Under the pieces are notes generated by a model. It searched no databases and was not told the origin of the DNA. It saw nothing but the letters and a program-made list of their open reading frames with translations. Made by a program: the position numbers and the translations under genes. A stretch of DNA of 64,000 nt from a bacterium (lineage in GTDB: Bacteria; Sumerlaeota; Sumerlaeia; SLMS01; JAHLLQ01), in contig JAHLLQ010000001.1 in the NCBI GenBank assembly GCA_020444065.1, forward strand, positions 1,178,001 to 1,242,000, written 5' to 3'. Positions 18,270 to 27,568 of this stretch are shown piece after piece. The stretch's first letter is position 1. Each line of letters starts with the position of its first letter.

Positions 18270-19300
18270 CGTACCAGCATCCCCAACTCCTGTGGCTTCT
18301 TGTCGCGCTCGTTCCCTTGGCGATCGTGTGGCGTTGGGTCCGCGCAATGCGCCAGCAGAAGCTGAGTCGCTTCGTCGACAATCAGAACAGCAACTGGTCC
18401 GTGCTGAACCCATTTGTGTCCACGACGGCGAGGCGCTGGCAGGCGCTGCTGCTCTTCACGGCCCTGGCCCTCTCAGTTTTTGCCGCGGCGCGGCCGCTCT
18501 TCGGCACCCGCGAGCGCATGATTCGCCAGAGCGGCATCGACATCCTGGTCGCTCTCGATGTTTCGGAGAGCATGCTCGCCACGGATGTGAAGCCCAATCG
18601 ATTGACCGAAGCGAAGACCAAGCTTCGCCAGGTCCTCTCATCGTTCCCGGGCCAACGCCTCGGCGTGATTCCTTTCGCCGGGGATGCTTTCCTGCAGTGC
18701 CCGCTGACGACGGATTACGGGATTGTGCTCGATGTGTTGCAGAACGTGGATACGCGAACGATCGGAACGCCCGGAACGAATCTCGGACGGGCGATCGAAG
18801 TCGCTCGCAATGCCTTCCGCGAGGGCAGCGTCGGCACACCCGTGTTGGTCCTGATCACTGACGGCGAAGATCACAGCGGACACGTCGAGGAGCAGGCAAA
18901 GTTGGCGGCCGAAGAGGGAATCCTCATCTACACGCTGGGAATCGGCTCGACCGAGGGGTCGCCGATTGTCATGCCAGATGGGACCTTGAAGGAAGATGCA
19001 GATGGATCTAAAATCCTTTCGAAACTTGACGCAGAGACGCTGGTGAAGGTCGCTGAAATGACCGGCGGCAAGGCCTACATCGCCGACGGCTCGACGTCGC
19101 TCGACGTCAAACCATTGATCAGTGAGTTGCGGACGTTTCAGCAAACGGACTTCGCCGAAAACCGGCGCGTTGTTCGCGAAGAACGTTTTCAGTACCCGCT
19201 GGCGCTCGCCCTGATTCTGTTGTTCCTTGAAGGGCTGATCGGCGACCGGCGGGAGAGAAAGATTTCGAGGGGCATGCTCCGCAGGAAGGAAGCGGCATGA
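18266..19300 (+). CDS. batB: BatB: second membrane-anchored von Willebrand A protein
   Basis: A 344-residue paralogue of BatA with the same layout: two N-terminal helices, a MIDAS site (A-L-D-V-S-E-S-M, the middle Gly replaced by Glu), a G-T-P-G-T-N-L-G segment and a C-terminal helix. The start at 18266 overlaps the batA stop (ATGA), so the in-frame start 23 codons upstream is not used. Probably forms a complex with BatA in the inner membrane. Confidence 0.9.
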   Translation: MTYQHPQLLWLLVALVPLAIVWRWVRAMRQQKLSRFVDNQNSNWSVLNPFVSTTARRWQALLLFTALALSVFAAARPLFGTRERMIRQSGIDILVALDVSESMLATDVKPNRLTEAKTKLRQVLSSFPGQRLGVIPFAGDAFLQCPLTTDYGIVLDVLQNVDTRTIGTPGTNLGRAIEVARNAFREGSVGTPVLVLITDGEDHSGHVEEQAKLAAEEGILIYTLGIGSTEGSPIVMPDGTLKEDADGSKILSKLDAETLVKVAEMTGGKAYIADGSTSLDVKPLISELRTFQQTDFAENRRVVREERFQYPLALALILLFLEGLIGDRRERKISRGMLRRKEAA

Positions 19301-20352
19301 TGAAGAGGCTCGCCACAATCCTGATCGTATTTGCGCTCGCCGGTGCGTCGCCCGCGATGGCTTTCGATTGGAACAATCGCCTGCCGCGACTGATCGAAGA
19401 AGGCGTTGCGGCCTACGACTCGGGCGACTACGAGACGGCTCGAGGCATCTTCCATGATGCGCGCGTCGAAGCCCCGGATGCTCCCGAACCGGTGATGAAC
19501 CTCGGTCTCACGTCGGCCAAGATGGGCGAGTACCAGGAAGCCATTGCCTCGTTCAACCATGCCGTTGAACTGGCAGAGAGCGCACCGGAGATTCGTGCGA
19601 AGTCGCTCTACAACAAGGGACTGTCCCAGTTCGAGCTCGCACGCCAGGCTTTGGAAGCCCAGGACCGAGAGCAGGCGATTCAAATGGGCGTTGCAGCGCT
19701 GAAGTCCTTCAACGAGGCACTCGACGCGCAATCCGATTTCCCCGATGCAGAGTTCAACCGCGAGCAGGTGCGGAATTTCCTGATGCAATTGGCTCAGCAA
19801 GCCCAGCAGGAACAACAGCAACAGCAGGGCGATGGAGATCAGAATCAGGATCAGCAGGATCAAGAGAATCAGGATCAGCAAAACCAGCAGCAACAGCAAC
19901 AGAACGGCGATCAGAACCAGGATCAGCAGGACCAGCAGCAGAGCGATCAACAGCAACAACAGGGTGATCAGCAAGATCAGCAGAATCAGCAGCAGGGCGA
20001 TCAACAAAACGACCAACAGCAACAGCAAGGCGAACAGCAGGATCAGGATCAGCAGCAGGAAGGCAAGGCACAGCAGAACAGTCAGGAGCAGGGCGAAGAG
20101 CAGCAACAGGACGAAAAGCAGGCCGACTCCGGCACGCCTCAGGAAGAGCAGCAGCCGGAAGAGAAGCAGGCAGACCAGTCACAGGCCGGCGATCAGGAGC
20201 AGCCGCAGGAAGGCCAACAGCAGCAAGCGCAGATGGCTCAGCAAATGTCGGAGGAGGAGGCGAAGAACATGCTCAACCTCCTCGGAAATCGCGGCTTGCT
20301 GATCCTGCGTCAGCCACGCGACGATTCGCGACGCAGCCGTCAGGATTGGTAA
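19297..20352 (+). CDS. batC: BatC: exported TPR protein with a long Gln-rich tail
   Basis: A 351-residue protein. A signal peptide ends near A-M-A-F-D, and residues about 25-160 form TPR repeats. From about residue 168 to 320 the chain is almost entirely Gln, with interspersed Asp, Asn, Gly and Glu (runs of Q-Q-Q, D-Q-Q, G-D-Q). The tail is polar, disordered and acidic. It ends with a short basic C-terminus (R-Q-P-R-D-D-S-R-R). TPR proteins of Bat operons sit in the periplasm and are thought to organise the complex. It overlaps batB by four bases. The Gln tail is far longer than usual TPR parts. Confidence 0.85.
   Translation: MMKRLATILIVFALAGASPAMAFDWNNRLPRLIEEGVAAYDSGDYETARGIFHDARVEAPDAPEPVMNLGLTSAKMGEYQEAIASFNHAVELAESAPEIRAKSLYNKGLSQFELARQALEAQDREQAIQMGVAALKSFNEALDAQSDFPDAEFNREQVRNFLMQLAQQAQQEQQQQQGDGDQNQDQQDQENQDQQNQQQQQQNGDQNQDQQDQQQSDQQQQQGDQQDQQNQQQGDQQNDQQQQQGEQQDQDQQQEGKAQQNSQEQGEEQQQDEKQADSGTPQEEQQPEEKQADQSQAGDQEQPQEGQQQQAQMAQQMSEEEAKNMLNLLGNRGLLILRQPRDDSRRSRQDW
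19796..20235 (+). repeat. degenerate CAG/CAA (Gln-Asp-Asn) repeat tract in batC
   Basis: A roughly 440-base low-complexity tract built from CAG, CAA, GAT and AAC codons, encoding repeated Q-Q-Q, D-Q-Q and G-D-Q units. Short blocks such as the CAGGATCAGCAG type recur many times. Because both CAG and CAA are used, the tract is partly protected from slippage, yet it is a likely site of length variation between strains. Confidence 0.85.
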
Positions 20353-20356
20353 TCGA

Positions 20357-22216
20357 ATGCGACGCAATTCAACATGGCTTTGGATTCTGGGACTGGTGCT
20401 GATCACGGCACTGGGGGCGAAGGCCCACGCCAAAGTCACCGTCTACGCAGAGCCCTCGCCGGTTGTGGTCGGCGATACCTTTCGCTATGTCATTCAGGCC
20501 GACTCGCGGATCGACGACGCCACGTTGCCCGAGATTCAAGGCGGCAATGTGCGTCTGGCTGGCGGGCCAAATAGTTCGTCAAGCACGCTGAACGTTAATG
20601 GCCGCCAGAGCGTGAGCGTCGAGATGTCTTGGACTTTCCAGGCACAGGGAACGGGCACAGTGAAGTTTGGGCCGGCCAAGGTCATTATCGGCGGCAACAC
20701 CGTTCAGACGAATCCTGTCGAGGTCGAAGTCATTCCCGTGCCATCACAGAAGCTCGGCACATTTGGGGAAGTCTCTTCTGCGCGGACGGGCAACACGTCA
20801 CTGGACCAGCAGTTGAAGGGCCGCCTGTTCAGCTACACGGAAGTGCCCGACAAGGTCTACGCGAACCAGGCATTCCAGGCGACGACGTACTTGTATCGCC
20901 GCGCCAACTTCAACCCCAGCATTGCCGGCATCAACGTTCTCGAGGTCGCCGGCGGGCGGCAATTCATTCGTGTGGACGACGCGTCCTATCGCGTTCCAGG
21001 AATCCAGTGGGAAAGCGTGAACGTGGATGGTGAAGCCTTCCTGCGCACTCCGTTGGCTGTATCGACGATGGTGCCGACACGCGCCGGCGAGACGACACTC
21101 CGCGGCACGACATTTCAGATGATTCTACAAACCGCGAACAACACCAGGCGGCGCGATCCTTTCTTCGACTCCTTCTTCAATCGCAACACGGTGGAGGCCC
21201 AACTCCCTGCCTACGAGCAGGAACTGAACATCCTCCCCCTGCCACCGAAACCCGATGGGGTACTGGGTCAACTTGTCGGCTCCTACCAGATCACGAGCTT
21301 TGCCGATAAGAGCGAGTTGACGGAGTCGGATCTTCTGACGCTGACGATTCGCGTGTCCGGAACGGGCTACTTGCAGACGGTTTCAATGGAATCGCTTCCA
21401 GAATTCGACGGATTCACGAAGATCAACGAAGAGGTCGATTTCCAGATCAACAACATCCACGGCGATCTGGTGACGACGAAGGTCTTTAAGGAAATCCTGC
21501 AGGCAAGCAAGCCCGGAGAATTCGAGATCCCCCCCCTGGACTTCGCGGTCTTTGATCCAAAAACGGAAGAACAGAAGATCGTTTCGACGAACGCGATTCC
21601 CGTGACCATTCTCCAGTCGAAGGGCTCATCGCTGCAGCTCGCCAGCGGCAGCCCCACCCGGGCGCGTGGTGAAGTTCGCGAGGTGGGCCAGGCCGACATT
21701 CTGTTCATCGATACGGAACCCCTCCGCGATCTCCGTCTGCGTTCAGACGACGCGCCGTTCTATGCACGGCCATGGTATTGGGTGCTGCACGGCGGTGCAC
21801 TGCTTCTGGTCGTTGCGGCCGTTAGTTGGGTTGCCAACGTCCGGCGGCTGCACGCGGACCCGGTGGCCTATCACGCGAAGCGCGCCGATCGCCGCGCACA
21901 GGAAGCATTGCGCGAAGCCGAGAAGGTCAAGGGGCAGGGAACGCGCGAGGAATACTACTCCGCGCTGGCCCAAGGCATCCTGAACCGAGTCGCCGCTATC
22001 ACTGGTCGACAAGCATCCGGCCTGACCGCAGACGACGCTTTGAAGGAACTGCGCAGCCAGGGCGTCGAGGAAGATGACCTGACGCGATTGAGCCAATTGC
22101 TGGATCGATGCGATGCGATGCGATACGCCCCTGAATCCGCCGACAATGATCGCGAGAAAGATCTGCAGGGAGCCCGGGCACTGATTACCGAGTTGGGAAA
22201 GGGGAAGAAGCGATGA
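20357..22216 (+). CDS. batD: BatD: exported oxygen-tolerance protein
   Basis: A 619-residue protein with a signal peptide, a large periplasmic beta-sandwich region (V-Y-A-E-P-S-P-V-V-V-G-D-T-F at the start, as in BatD proteins), a membrane helix at about 477-495 (V-L-H-G-G-A-L-L-L-V-V-A-A) and a helical cytoplasmic end. BatD is the large exported component of the Bat system. It starts five bases after batC, and its stop overlaps batE by four bases (ATGA). Confidence 0.88.
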   Translation: MRRNSTWLWILGLVLITALGAKAHAKVTVYAEPSPVVVGDTFRYVIQADSRIDDATLPEIQGGNVRLAGGPNSSSSTLNVNGRQSVSVEMSWTFQAQGTGTVKFGPAKVIIGGNTVQTNPVEVEVIPVPSQKLGTFGEVSSARTGNTSLDQQLKGRLFSYTEVPDKVYANQAFQATTYLYRRANFNPSIAGINVLEVAGGRQFIRVDDASYRVPGIQWESVNVDGEAFLRTPLAVSTMVPTRAGETTLRGTTFQMILQTANNTRRRDPFFDSFFNRNTVEAQLPAYEQELNILPLPPKPDGVLGQLVGSYQITSFADKSELTESDLLTLTIRVSGTGYLQTVSMESLPEFDGFTKINEEVDFQINNIHGDLVTTKVFKEILQASKPGEFEIPPLDFAVFDPKTEEQKIVSTNAIPVTILQSKGSSLQLASGSPTRARGEVREVGQADILFIDTEPLRDLRLRSDDAPFYARPWYWVLHGGALLLVVAAVSWVANVRRLHADPVAYHAKRADRRAQEALREAEKVKGQGTREEYYSALAQGILNRVAAITGRQASGLTADDALKELRSQGVEEDDLTRLSQLLDRCDAMRYAPESADNDREKDLQGARALITELGKGKKR

Positions 22217-22989
22217 ACCGGGCCGCTCGCATACTCGTGCTCCTTCTTGGCGCCATTCTCCTCGCCGTCTCCTCCCCTGCCGAAGAGCTCACAGTCGATA
22301 TTGCCCAGAATCGCTTCGACGAGGCCAACGAATTGTACCAGCAGGGCCAATACCAGGAGGCGTTCGAGGCCTATCGCACACTGTATCGCGATGGGATCGA
22401 GAATCCACAGGTCCTGGCAAACGCAGGAAATGCGGCGTATCGGGCGGGCGATGTCGGACAAGCCGTTGTCTTCTACAAGCGCGCCCTGCGTCTGGCACCT
22501 GGCTACAGCATGCCGCGCCAGAATCTGCAGCTCGTCGAGCCTTCGACCAATGTCCTCGAGGGTGCGAGCATGACAAGCCTTGTATCCCAGTGGTTCAGTG
22601 GAACCTATCGGATGTTCTGGATCGTGCTCGCCGAGCTGACATTCCTCGCATTCCTGATAACGCTCTTTGCATTCGGACGCAGCGAGCCGCACACCGACAC
22701 CCGAGCCGCATGGGGCAGCCGAGTAGCCTGGGTTGCGCTGCTTCTGATCGCCACGTCGGGGCTGCTGACCCTTCATATCTCAGCCGGAGATTCCGGCGGC
22801 GATGCCGTCGTTATCGAAGACAAATCTATCACACGCAGCGGCCCCGGGGAGAAGTTCTTCCAGCAATTGGAACTCCCCTCGGGAACGGTTCTCGACCTTG
22901 TCCGATCCCCCGAACGCGGCTGGGTACAGTTCAAGCTACTGGATGGGCGGAGCGGCTACATCCGTACGGATGCCATCGAGCGAATCTAG
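22213..22989 (+). CDS. batE: BatE: TPR and SH3 membrane protein
   Basis: A 258-residue protein with a signal peptide, TPR repeats over about 30-110 (N-E-L-Y-Q-Q-G-Q-Y-Q-E-A-F), two membrane helices around 132-152 and 170-190, and a C-terminal bacterial SH3-like region (G-P-G-E-K-F-F near 210, R-S-G-Y-I-R-T-D at the end). This is the domain order of BatE. It is the last gene of the operon. The ~200 bases downstream show no obvious terminator. Confidence 0.87.
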   Translation: MNRAARILVLLLGAILLAVSSPAEELTVDIAQNRFDEANELYQQGQYQEAFEAYRTLYRDGIENPQVLANAGNAAYRAGDVGQAVVFYKRALRLAPGYSMPRQNLQLVEPSTNVLEGASMTSLVSQWFSGTYRMFWIVLAELTFLAFLITLFAFGRSEPHTDTRAAWGSRVAWVALLLIATSGLLTLHISAGDSGGDAVVIEDKSITRSGPGEKFFQQLELPSGTVLDLVRSPERGWVQFKLLDGRSGYIRTDAIERI

Positions 22990-23190
22990 GCTCCCGACCG
23001 CGTTATTCACATCTGAACACTGGTCTGGAAGAATCCTGTATTCCGAGTGATTTATCTGTAAGTTGCGCATAATCGTTGCATTCCCCACATGTATTCATGA
23101 GATTTTAGGCCGTGGGCCGGGATACCACGGGATAAAGTTGACGACTGCAGACAGTAGAAACCGGACGAAAATCGGAACAAGGTGCGGACT

Positions 23191-24396
23191 ATGGCGAGGA
23201 ATGAAAAGCGAAAGACCGAGGTGTTGATCGTCGGAGCAGGGCCGGTTGGCCTGATGACGGCGGTCTGTTTGGCGGAGCGTGGGGTGAAGGTCGCCATCGT
23301 CGATCGCGAGCGCAGAACAAATGTCCATAGCTACGCATTGGTGCTTCATCCACGGTCGCTTGATCTGCTGGAAGAGGCCGGCGTCGTCAATGAGTTGATC
23401 CCCGTCGGCTATCGGGTCGATCGCCTCGGCGTCTACGATAACGATGTCCACCGCGCCACGCTCAATTTCTCGAAGCTTCAGAATGCCTACCCCTTTGCGC
23501 TGTCGATTCCGCAAAGCCGCCTTGAGACAATCCTGGAACGCCGGCTCGCGGATCTTGGAGTCAAGGTCCTCTGGAACCACGAAGTCGAAACCATCGAGCA
23601 AACCGGCGACGGCGTGGAAGCCTCCATCGACCATATCGAAGAAATCCCCAAGGGCTACCCAATCATGCAGATGCATCGGGTCGTCACGTCGACATCGACG
23701 TTCCACGCAGACTATGTGGTGGGGACCGATGGCTACAATTCGCTGACGCGCAAGCTTCTCCAGATCGAGTACCAGGATCTCAACGAAGCGCAGGTCTTCT
23801 CCGTCTACGAGTTCCACACGGACATGAACCTCGACAACGAGGTGCGGCTGACGCTGTCGCAGGACACCGTTAACGTGCTGTGGCCGATGAAGGACGGCCG
23901 CTGTCGCTGGAGTTTCGAGTTGAAGCCCGGCGAAAGCCACAATCACTCGAACAACGCATTGTCGCACTTCATCGAAGAAAGAGCCCCGTGGTTCACCAGT
24001 CGCCCGGAGCACGTCGAGTGGTCCGCCCGGGTGCGATTTGAACATCGCCTGGTCACGCAGTTCGGCCGGGATCGAGTTTGGCTCGCTGGCGACTCCGGAC
24101 ACCTGACCAGCCCCGTCGGTTGCCAAAGCATGAACGTTGGCCTCATCGAGGGACACGATCTCGCATGCCGCCTCTTCGAGATTCTGAGGAACAACGGTTC
24201 CGAGGAATCGCTGAGCGAGTACAACGCGAACTGCACTGAGATGTGGAAGCGACTGCTGATGCGCGATGGCGATCCGCAGCCCTCGGAAGGCGCAAACGAA
24301 TGGACCGCCGGGCAAGGACGTCGACTTCTCCCCTGCATCCCTGCCGCTACTCGCCAGCTTGAAGTCCTGATGGATCAGATCGGGCTGCAGTTCTGA
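23191..24396 (+). CDS. FAD-dependent monooxygenase (PHBH/aromatic hydroxylase group)
   Basis: A 401-residue flavoprotein of the p-hydroxybenzoate hydroxylase fold. Seen: the N-terminal dinucleotide motif G-A-G-P-V-G-L-M, a G-T-D-G-Y-N-S segment (the family's D-G motif contacting FAD and NAD(P)H), and the G-D motif L-A-G-D-S-G-H with downstream N-V-G-L-I-E-G-H-D-L. Such enzymes hydroxylate or epoxidise aromatic, polyketide or quinone substrates using NAD(P)H and O2. The GTG at 23182 is in frame, but ATG 23191 with AAGGTG eight bases before it is preferred. It is followed after 10 bases by a DUF2064 gene. Substrate unknown. Confidence 0.85.
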   Translation: MARNEKRKTEVLIVGAGPVGLMTAVCLAERGVKVAIVDRERRTNVHSYALVLHPRSLDLLEEAGVVNELIPVGYRVDRLGVYDNDVHRATLNFSKLQNAYPFALSIPQSRLETILERRLADLGVKVLWNHEVETIEQTGDGVEASIDHIEEIPKGYPIMQMHRVVTSTSTFHADYVVGTDGYNSLTRKLLQIEYQDLNEAQVFSVYEFHTDMNLDNEVRLTLSQDTVNVLWPMKDGRCRWSFELKPGESHNHSNNALSHFIEERAPWFTSRPEHVEWSARVRFEHRLVTQFGRDRVWLAGDSGHLTSPVGCQSMNVGLIEGHDLACRLFEILRNNGSEESLSEYNANCTEMWKRLLMRDGDPQPSEGANEWTAGQGRRLLPCIPAATRQLEVLMDQIGLQF

Positions 24397-24406
24397 GGAT
24401 CCGGCG

Positions 24407-25090
24407 ATGGGCCGCCCCGTTGTTGTGATGTTCGTCCGCGAACCGGAGCCGGGACGCTCGAAGACTCGGCTCGCCAGCGGCTGTACTCCAGTGCAGGCCG
24501 CGAATCTCTATCGCATCATGGTCGAAGTGTTGCGCGATCGGCTGCTTCCTCATGCCGGTTGCGAGTACGATCTGTGGATCTACGCCACGCCGGCGAAGGC
24601 CGCGTCACGAATCGGCGCATGGCTTCTTGGTGGTTCTCGCAGGGAAGGGACGCGCGTCCTTGCGCAGCCCGACGGCGATCTGACCGGGCGTCTTGAGAAT
24701 GCCGGGGAACGCGCCACACAAGCTGAAGCCGACGCGATTGTATTCATTGGCTCCGACTGTCTGGAACTCACTCATGAGGACATTGTCGAAGCGCTGGCTC
24801 GCTTGGATGGGGCCGATTCCTCAATCGGCCGCGCGACCGATGGCGGATTCTGGATTCTAGCGATTCGCCGCTGGATGCCGCGCCTCTTCCACAACGTCGA
24901 GTACAGCAGCCGCTACACCTGCGGGCAGATGCTGGCGCAACTAAGGCGCTTTGGAATGCCGGCCGTGCGACTCGACGAGCGCACGGACATCGACAAATTC
25001 GAAGACCTCGCGCAACAATCCGATCACATCAAGGCTGAGTTGCGTCGTCGTGCGGCAGAAGCCGGCCTCGATATTCCTTCTATCCCCTGA
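24407..25090 (+). CDS. DUF2064 / TIGR04282-type nucleotidyl- or glycosyl-transferase-like protein
   Basis: A 227-residue GT-A-like protein of the DUF2064 group. Family marks are M-F-V-R-E-P-E-P-G-R-S-K-T-R-L (usual K-T-R-L near the N-terminus), F-I-G-S-D-C-L-E-L (family I-G-T/S-D-C-P-x-L) and T-D-G-G-F-W-I-L (family D-G-G-Y-x-L-I). Members sit beside selenium- or radical-SAM-related transferases and probably transfer a nucleotide or sugar phosphate. No partner of that kind is next door here, only the FAD enzyme 10 bases upstream. The reaction is not established. Confidence 0.78.
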   Translation: MGRPVVVMFVREPEPGRSKTRLASGCTPVQAANLYRIMVEVLRDRLLPHAGCEYDLWIYATPAKAASRIGAWLLGGSRREGTRVLAQPDGDLTGRLENAGERATQAEADAIVFIGSDCLELTHEDIVEALARLDGADSSIGRATDGGFWILAIRRWMPRLFHNVEYSSRYTCGQMLAQLRRFGMPAVRLDERTDIDKFEDLAQQSDHIKAELRRRAAEAGLDIPSIP

Positions 25091-25097
25091 AACAGAA

Positions 25098-25130
25098 GAA
25101 GGCCGAATGGCGTTCTGCCATCCGGCCTTC
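25098..25130. terminator. bidirectional terminator hairpin between DUF2064 gene and ald
   Basis: A 14-base stem (GAAGGCCGAATGGC against its complement, one mismatch) with a 5-base loop lies between two convergent genes. T-rich flanks are modest on both sides (TTCTGTTTC on the minus strand), which suits termination in both directions. Confidence 0.72.
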
Positions 25131-25153
25131 ATGAAACGACTTGTCGAACTGCG

Positions 25154-26269
25154 TCAGTTGAGGATGGAATCCACGTCCGAGGATTCCATGCCGAACGCAT
25201 CGGCGACGGCCTTGTAGACAATCTTGCCATCGGCGACATTGAGGCCGAGCTTGAACAGCGGATCCTGCTTCAGGGCTTCAGGATAGCCCGCATTTGCAAG
25301 GCGAAGCAGGTACGGAAGCGTCGCATTGGTCAATGCAAACGTCGACGTGCGCGCCACAGCACCCGGCATGTTCGTCACGCAGTAGTGGATGATGCCTTCG
25401 TACTCGTAGACGGGATTCGTGTGGCTGGTGGGCTTGGAGGACTCGAAGCATCCGCCCTGGTCAATCGCGACGTCGACCATCACGGCGCCCTTTGGCATCA
25501 GCTTCAGGTGCTCCTTGCGGATCACGTGGGGGGCTTTCGCACCGGTCAGATAAACGCCGCCAATAACGACATCGACGGACTCCAGTTGGTCGCACACGTT
25601 GTAATCCGAGGCGAACAAGGTGCTGACATTGGCGGGCATCACGTCATCCAGGTAGCGCAAACGATCGAGGTTCACATCGAGGATCGTGACGCGTGCGCCG
25701 AGACCCGCAGCCATCTTGGCCGCGTTGGTCCCGACGACACCACCGCCGATGATCATCACGCGGGCAGGCTTCACGCCCGGAACGCCGCCGAGCAACGTAC
25801 CGCGCCCACCGTGGATTTTCTCGAGGTATTTCGCGCCCTGAAGCGTCGACAGACGGCCGGCGATTTCACTCATCGGAGTCAGCAGCGGCAAAGCGCCCTT
25901 CTTGTCCTCGACGGTTTCGTAGGCGATGCACTTGGCGCCGCACTTCATCATCGCCTCGGTCAGCTCTTTGCCGCTGGCGAAGTGGAAATACGTGAACAGC
26001 ACGTGGTCGGCGCGAATGTGCGGCCACTCGGACGGCTGGGGTTCTTTGACTTTGGCGATGATCTCGGCCTGGTCCCAGACTTCCTTGGCGGTCGCCGCGA
26101 CCTCGGCCCCAACGGCCGTGTAGTCGGCATCGGAGATCCCGATTCCCGTTCCGGCGCCCGATTGGACGACCACTCGATGGCCGTTTCGCACAAGGTCCTT
26201 CGCCCCAGCCGGGACGACCGCTACGCGATGTTCCTGGTCCTTAATTTCCTTCGGAACGCCAATAATCAT
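25154..26269 (-). CDS. ald: alanine dehydrogenase
   Basis: A 371-residue enzyme interconverting L-alanine and pyruvate plus ammonia with NAD. The whole length matches the family (usually ~370). Residues seen: R-V-A-V-V-P with Arg 15 (substrate), K-V-K-E-P with Lys 75, F-H-F with His 96 as general acid-base, and the NAD motif G-G-G-V-V-G-T-N-A-A near 174. The ATG follows GGAGAG. It is convergent with the DUF2064 gene and divergent from galE. Confidence 0.95.
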   Translation of the reverse strand: MIIGVPKEIKDQEHRVAVVPAGAKDLVRNGHRVVVQSGAGTGIGISDADYTAVGAEVAATAKEVWDQAEIIAKVKEPQPSEWPHIRADHVLFTYFHFASGKELTEAMMKCGAKCIAYETVEDKKGALPLLTPMSEIAGRLSTLQGAKYLEKIHGGRGTLLGGVPGVKPARVMIIGGGVVGTNAAKMAAGLGARVTILDVNLDRLRYLDDVMPANVSTLFASDYNVCDQLESVDVVIGGVYLTGAKAPHVIRKEHLKLMPKGAVMVDVAIDQGGCFESSKPTSHTNPVYEYEGIIHYCVTNMPGAVARTSTFALTNATLPYLLRLANAGYPEALKQDPLFKLGLNVADGKIVYKAVADAFGMESSDVDSILN

Positions 26270-26528
26270 GATACTCTCCGATCAGCGAATTCTTGTCCCG
26301 CAAGCAACGGAAACCTCGTGTCATAGTAAGATCGGAGGCCTGGAGTCAAATGAAACTCGCATCGAAAACGACTGTGCGCGGGGGCGGGATTTGCAGGATG
26401 AACGAGATTCCGGGTGACGTCCCTTCTCGTGGATCTTGTCAATCCTGTCCAACTCGTTCTTCCCCTTGCGCCAAATCGGGGCGCGCCCTCGTTATAGGTT
26501 CAACATTCAGCAAGGACGAATCGAGACG

Positions 26529-27512
26529 ATGAACATCCTGGTGACAGGCGGGGCAGGCTATATCGGGAGCGCCACAGTCGAGGCGCTGCGTGCGCGCGGC
26601 GATCAGGTTGCGGTCGTGGATAATCTATCGACCGGGCACAGGGAAGCGCTCTTCGACGATGTGCCGTTCCACAATCTGGACCTGCACGATATCCGCGGTC
26701 TGGCGGAAGTCATGGAAGGCCGCGAGATCGAAGCCGTCGTTCACTTCGCCGCGTTTTCGCTGGTCGGCGAATCCGTCCAGAATCCTGAGAAGTACATGCA
26801 CAATAACGTCGGTGGAACAATCGCTCTGCTGAGCGCCATGCGTGCCGCGAATGTCCAGCGCATCGTCTTTTCGTCCACCGCCGCCACTTACGGCGAGCCC
26901 GAAGCCGTGCCCATCACGGAAGACCAGCGCACGGCCCCGACGAACCCGTACGGACTGACCAAACGCTTCATGGAGCAGGTCATGGAGACGTACGAGGAAC
27001 CGTTCGGTCTTCGGTCGGTTTGCTTGCGGTACTTCAACGCGGCCGGCGCCACGCCGAACCGCGGTGAAGATCATCGCCCTGAGTCCCATCTGATTCCGTT
27101 GGTTCTGCAGGTGGCGCTTGGGCAGCGCGAGAGCATCGCAATCTTCGGAACCGATTACGACACGCCCGATGGGACATGCATTCGCGATTACATTCACGTC
27201 GAGGATCTGGCCGATGCGCATCTGCGCGCGCTGGATTACCTGGCAAAGGGCGGGGCCTCGCTGAAGTGCAATCTTGGCAATGGCGATGGCCACAGCGTGC
27301 GTGAGGTCATCGACATCTGCCGCGAGGTCACCGGCCATGCGATCCCTGCCATCGAATCGCCGCGTCGCGCAGGCGACCCGAGCAAACTCGTCGCCTCGGC
27401 CGGGCGCGCGCGCGAGATTCTGGGCTGGAATCCGAAGAAGGGTGACCTTAAGACGATCGTCACTGATGCCTGGAACTGGCACAGTAACCATCCCGACGGA
27501 TATGGGGGATAG
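26529..27512 (+). CDS. galE: UDP-glucose 4-epimerase
   Basis: A 327-residue extended SDR. NAD motif G-G-A-G-Y-I-G-S at the N-terminus, S-S-T-A-A-T-Y-G with the catalytic Ser/Thr, Y-G-L-T-K with the Tyr-Lys pair, and the epimerase R-Y-F-N-A-A-G-A and T-C-I-R-D-Y-I-H-V motifs. This is the standard length and motif set for GalE, which interconverts UDP-glucose and UDP-galactose for surface polysaccharide. ATG 26529 is chosen because the annotated frame upstream (31 codons) lacks the Rossmann start. A close relative with other sugar specificity is possible. Confidence 0.92.
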   Translation: MNILVTGGAGYIGSATVEALRARGDQVAVVDNLSTGHREALFDDVPFHNLDLHDIRGLAEVMEGREIEAVVHFAAFSLVGESVQNPEKYMHNNVGGTIALLSAMRAANVQRIVFSSTAATYGEPEAVPITEDQRTAPTNPYGLTKRFMEQVMETYEEPFGLRSVCLRYFNAAGATPNRGEDHRPESHLIPLVLQVALGQRESIAIFGTDYDTPDGTCIRDYIHVEDLADAHLRALDYLAKGGASLKCNLGNGDGHSVREVIDICREVTGHAIPAIESPRRAGDPSKLVASAGRAREILGWNPKKGDLKTIVTDAWNWHSNHPDGYGG

Positions 27513-27568
27513 TGGCCCGATGCCCGTGGCGTTCGCTCGCCGCCGGCTGCTCGCCACTTGCTACATCG

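Noticed and set aside
19189-20106. Leu-rich minus-strand open frame of 305 codons
   Set aside because: It is the complement of the CAG/CAA tract in batC, which reads as a run of Leu codons.
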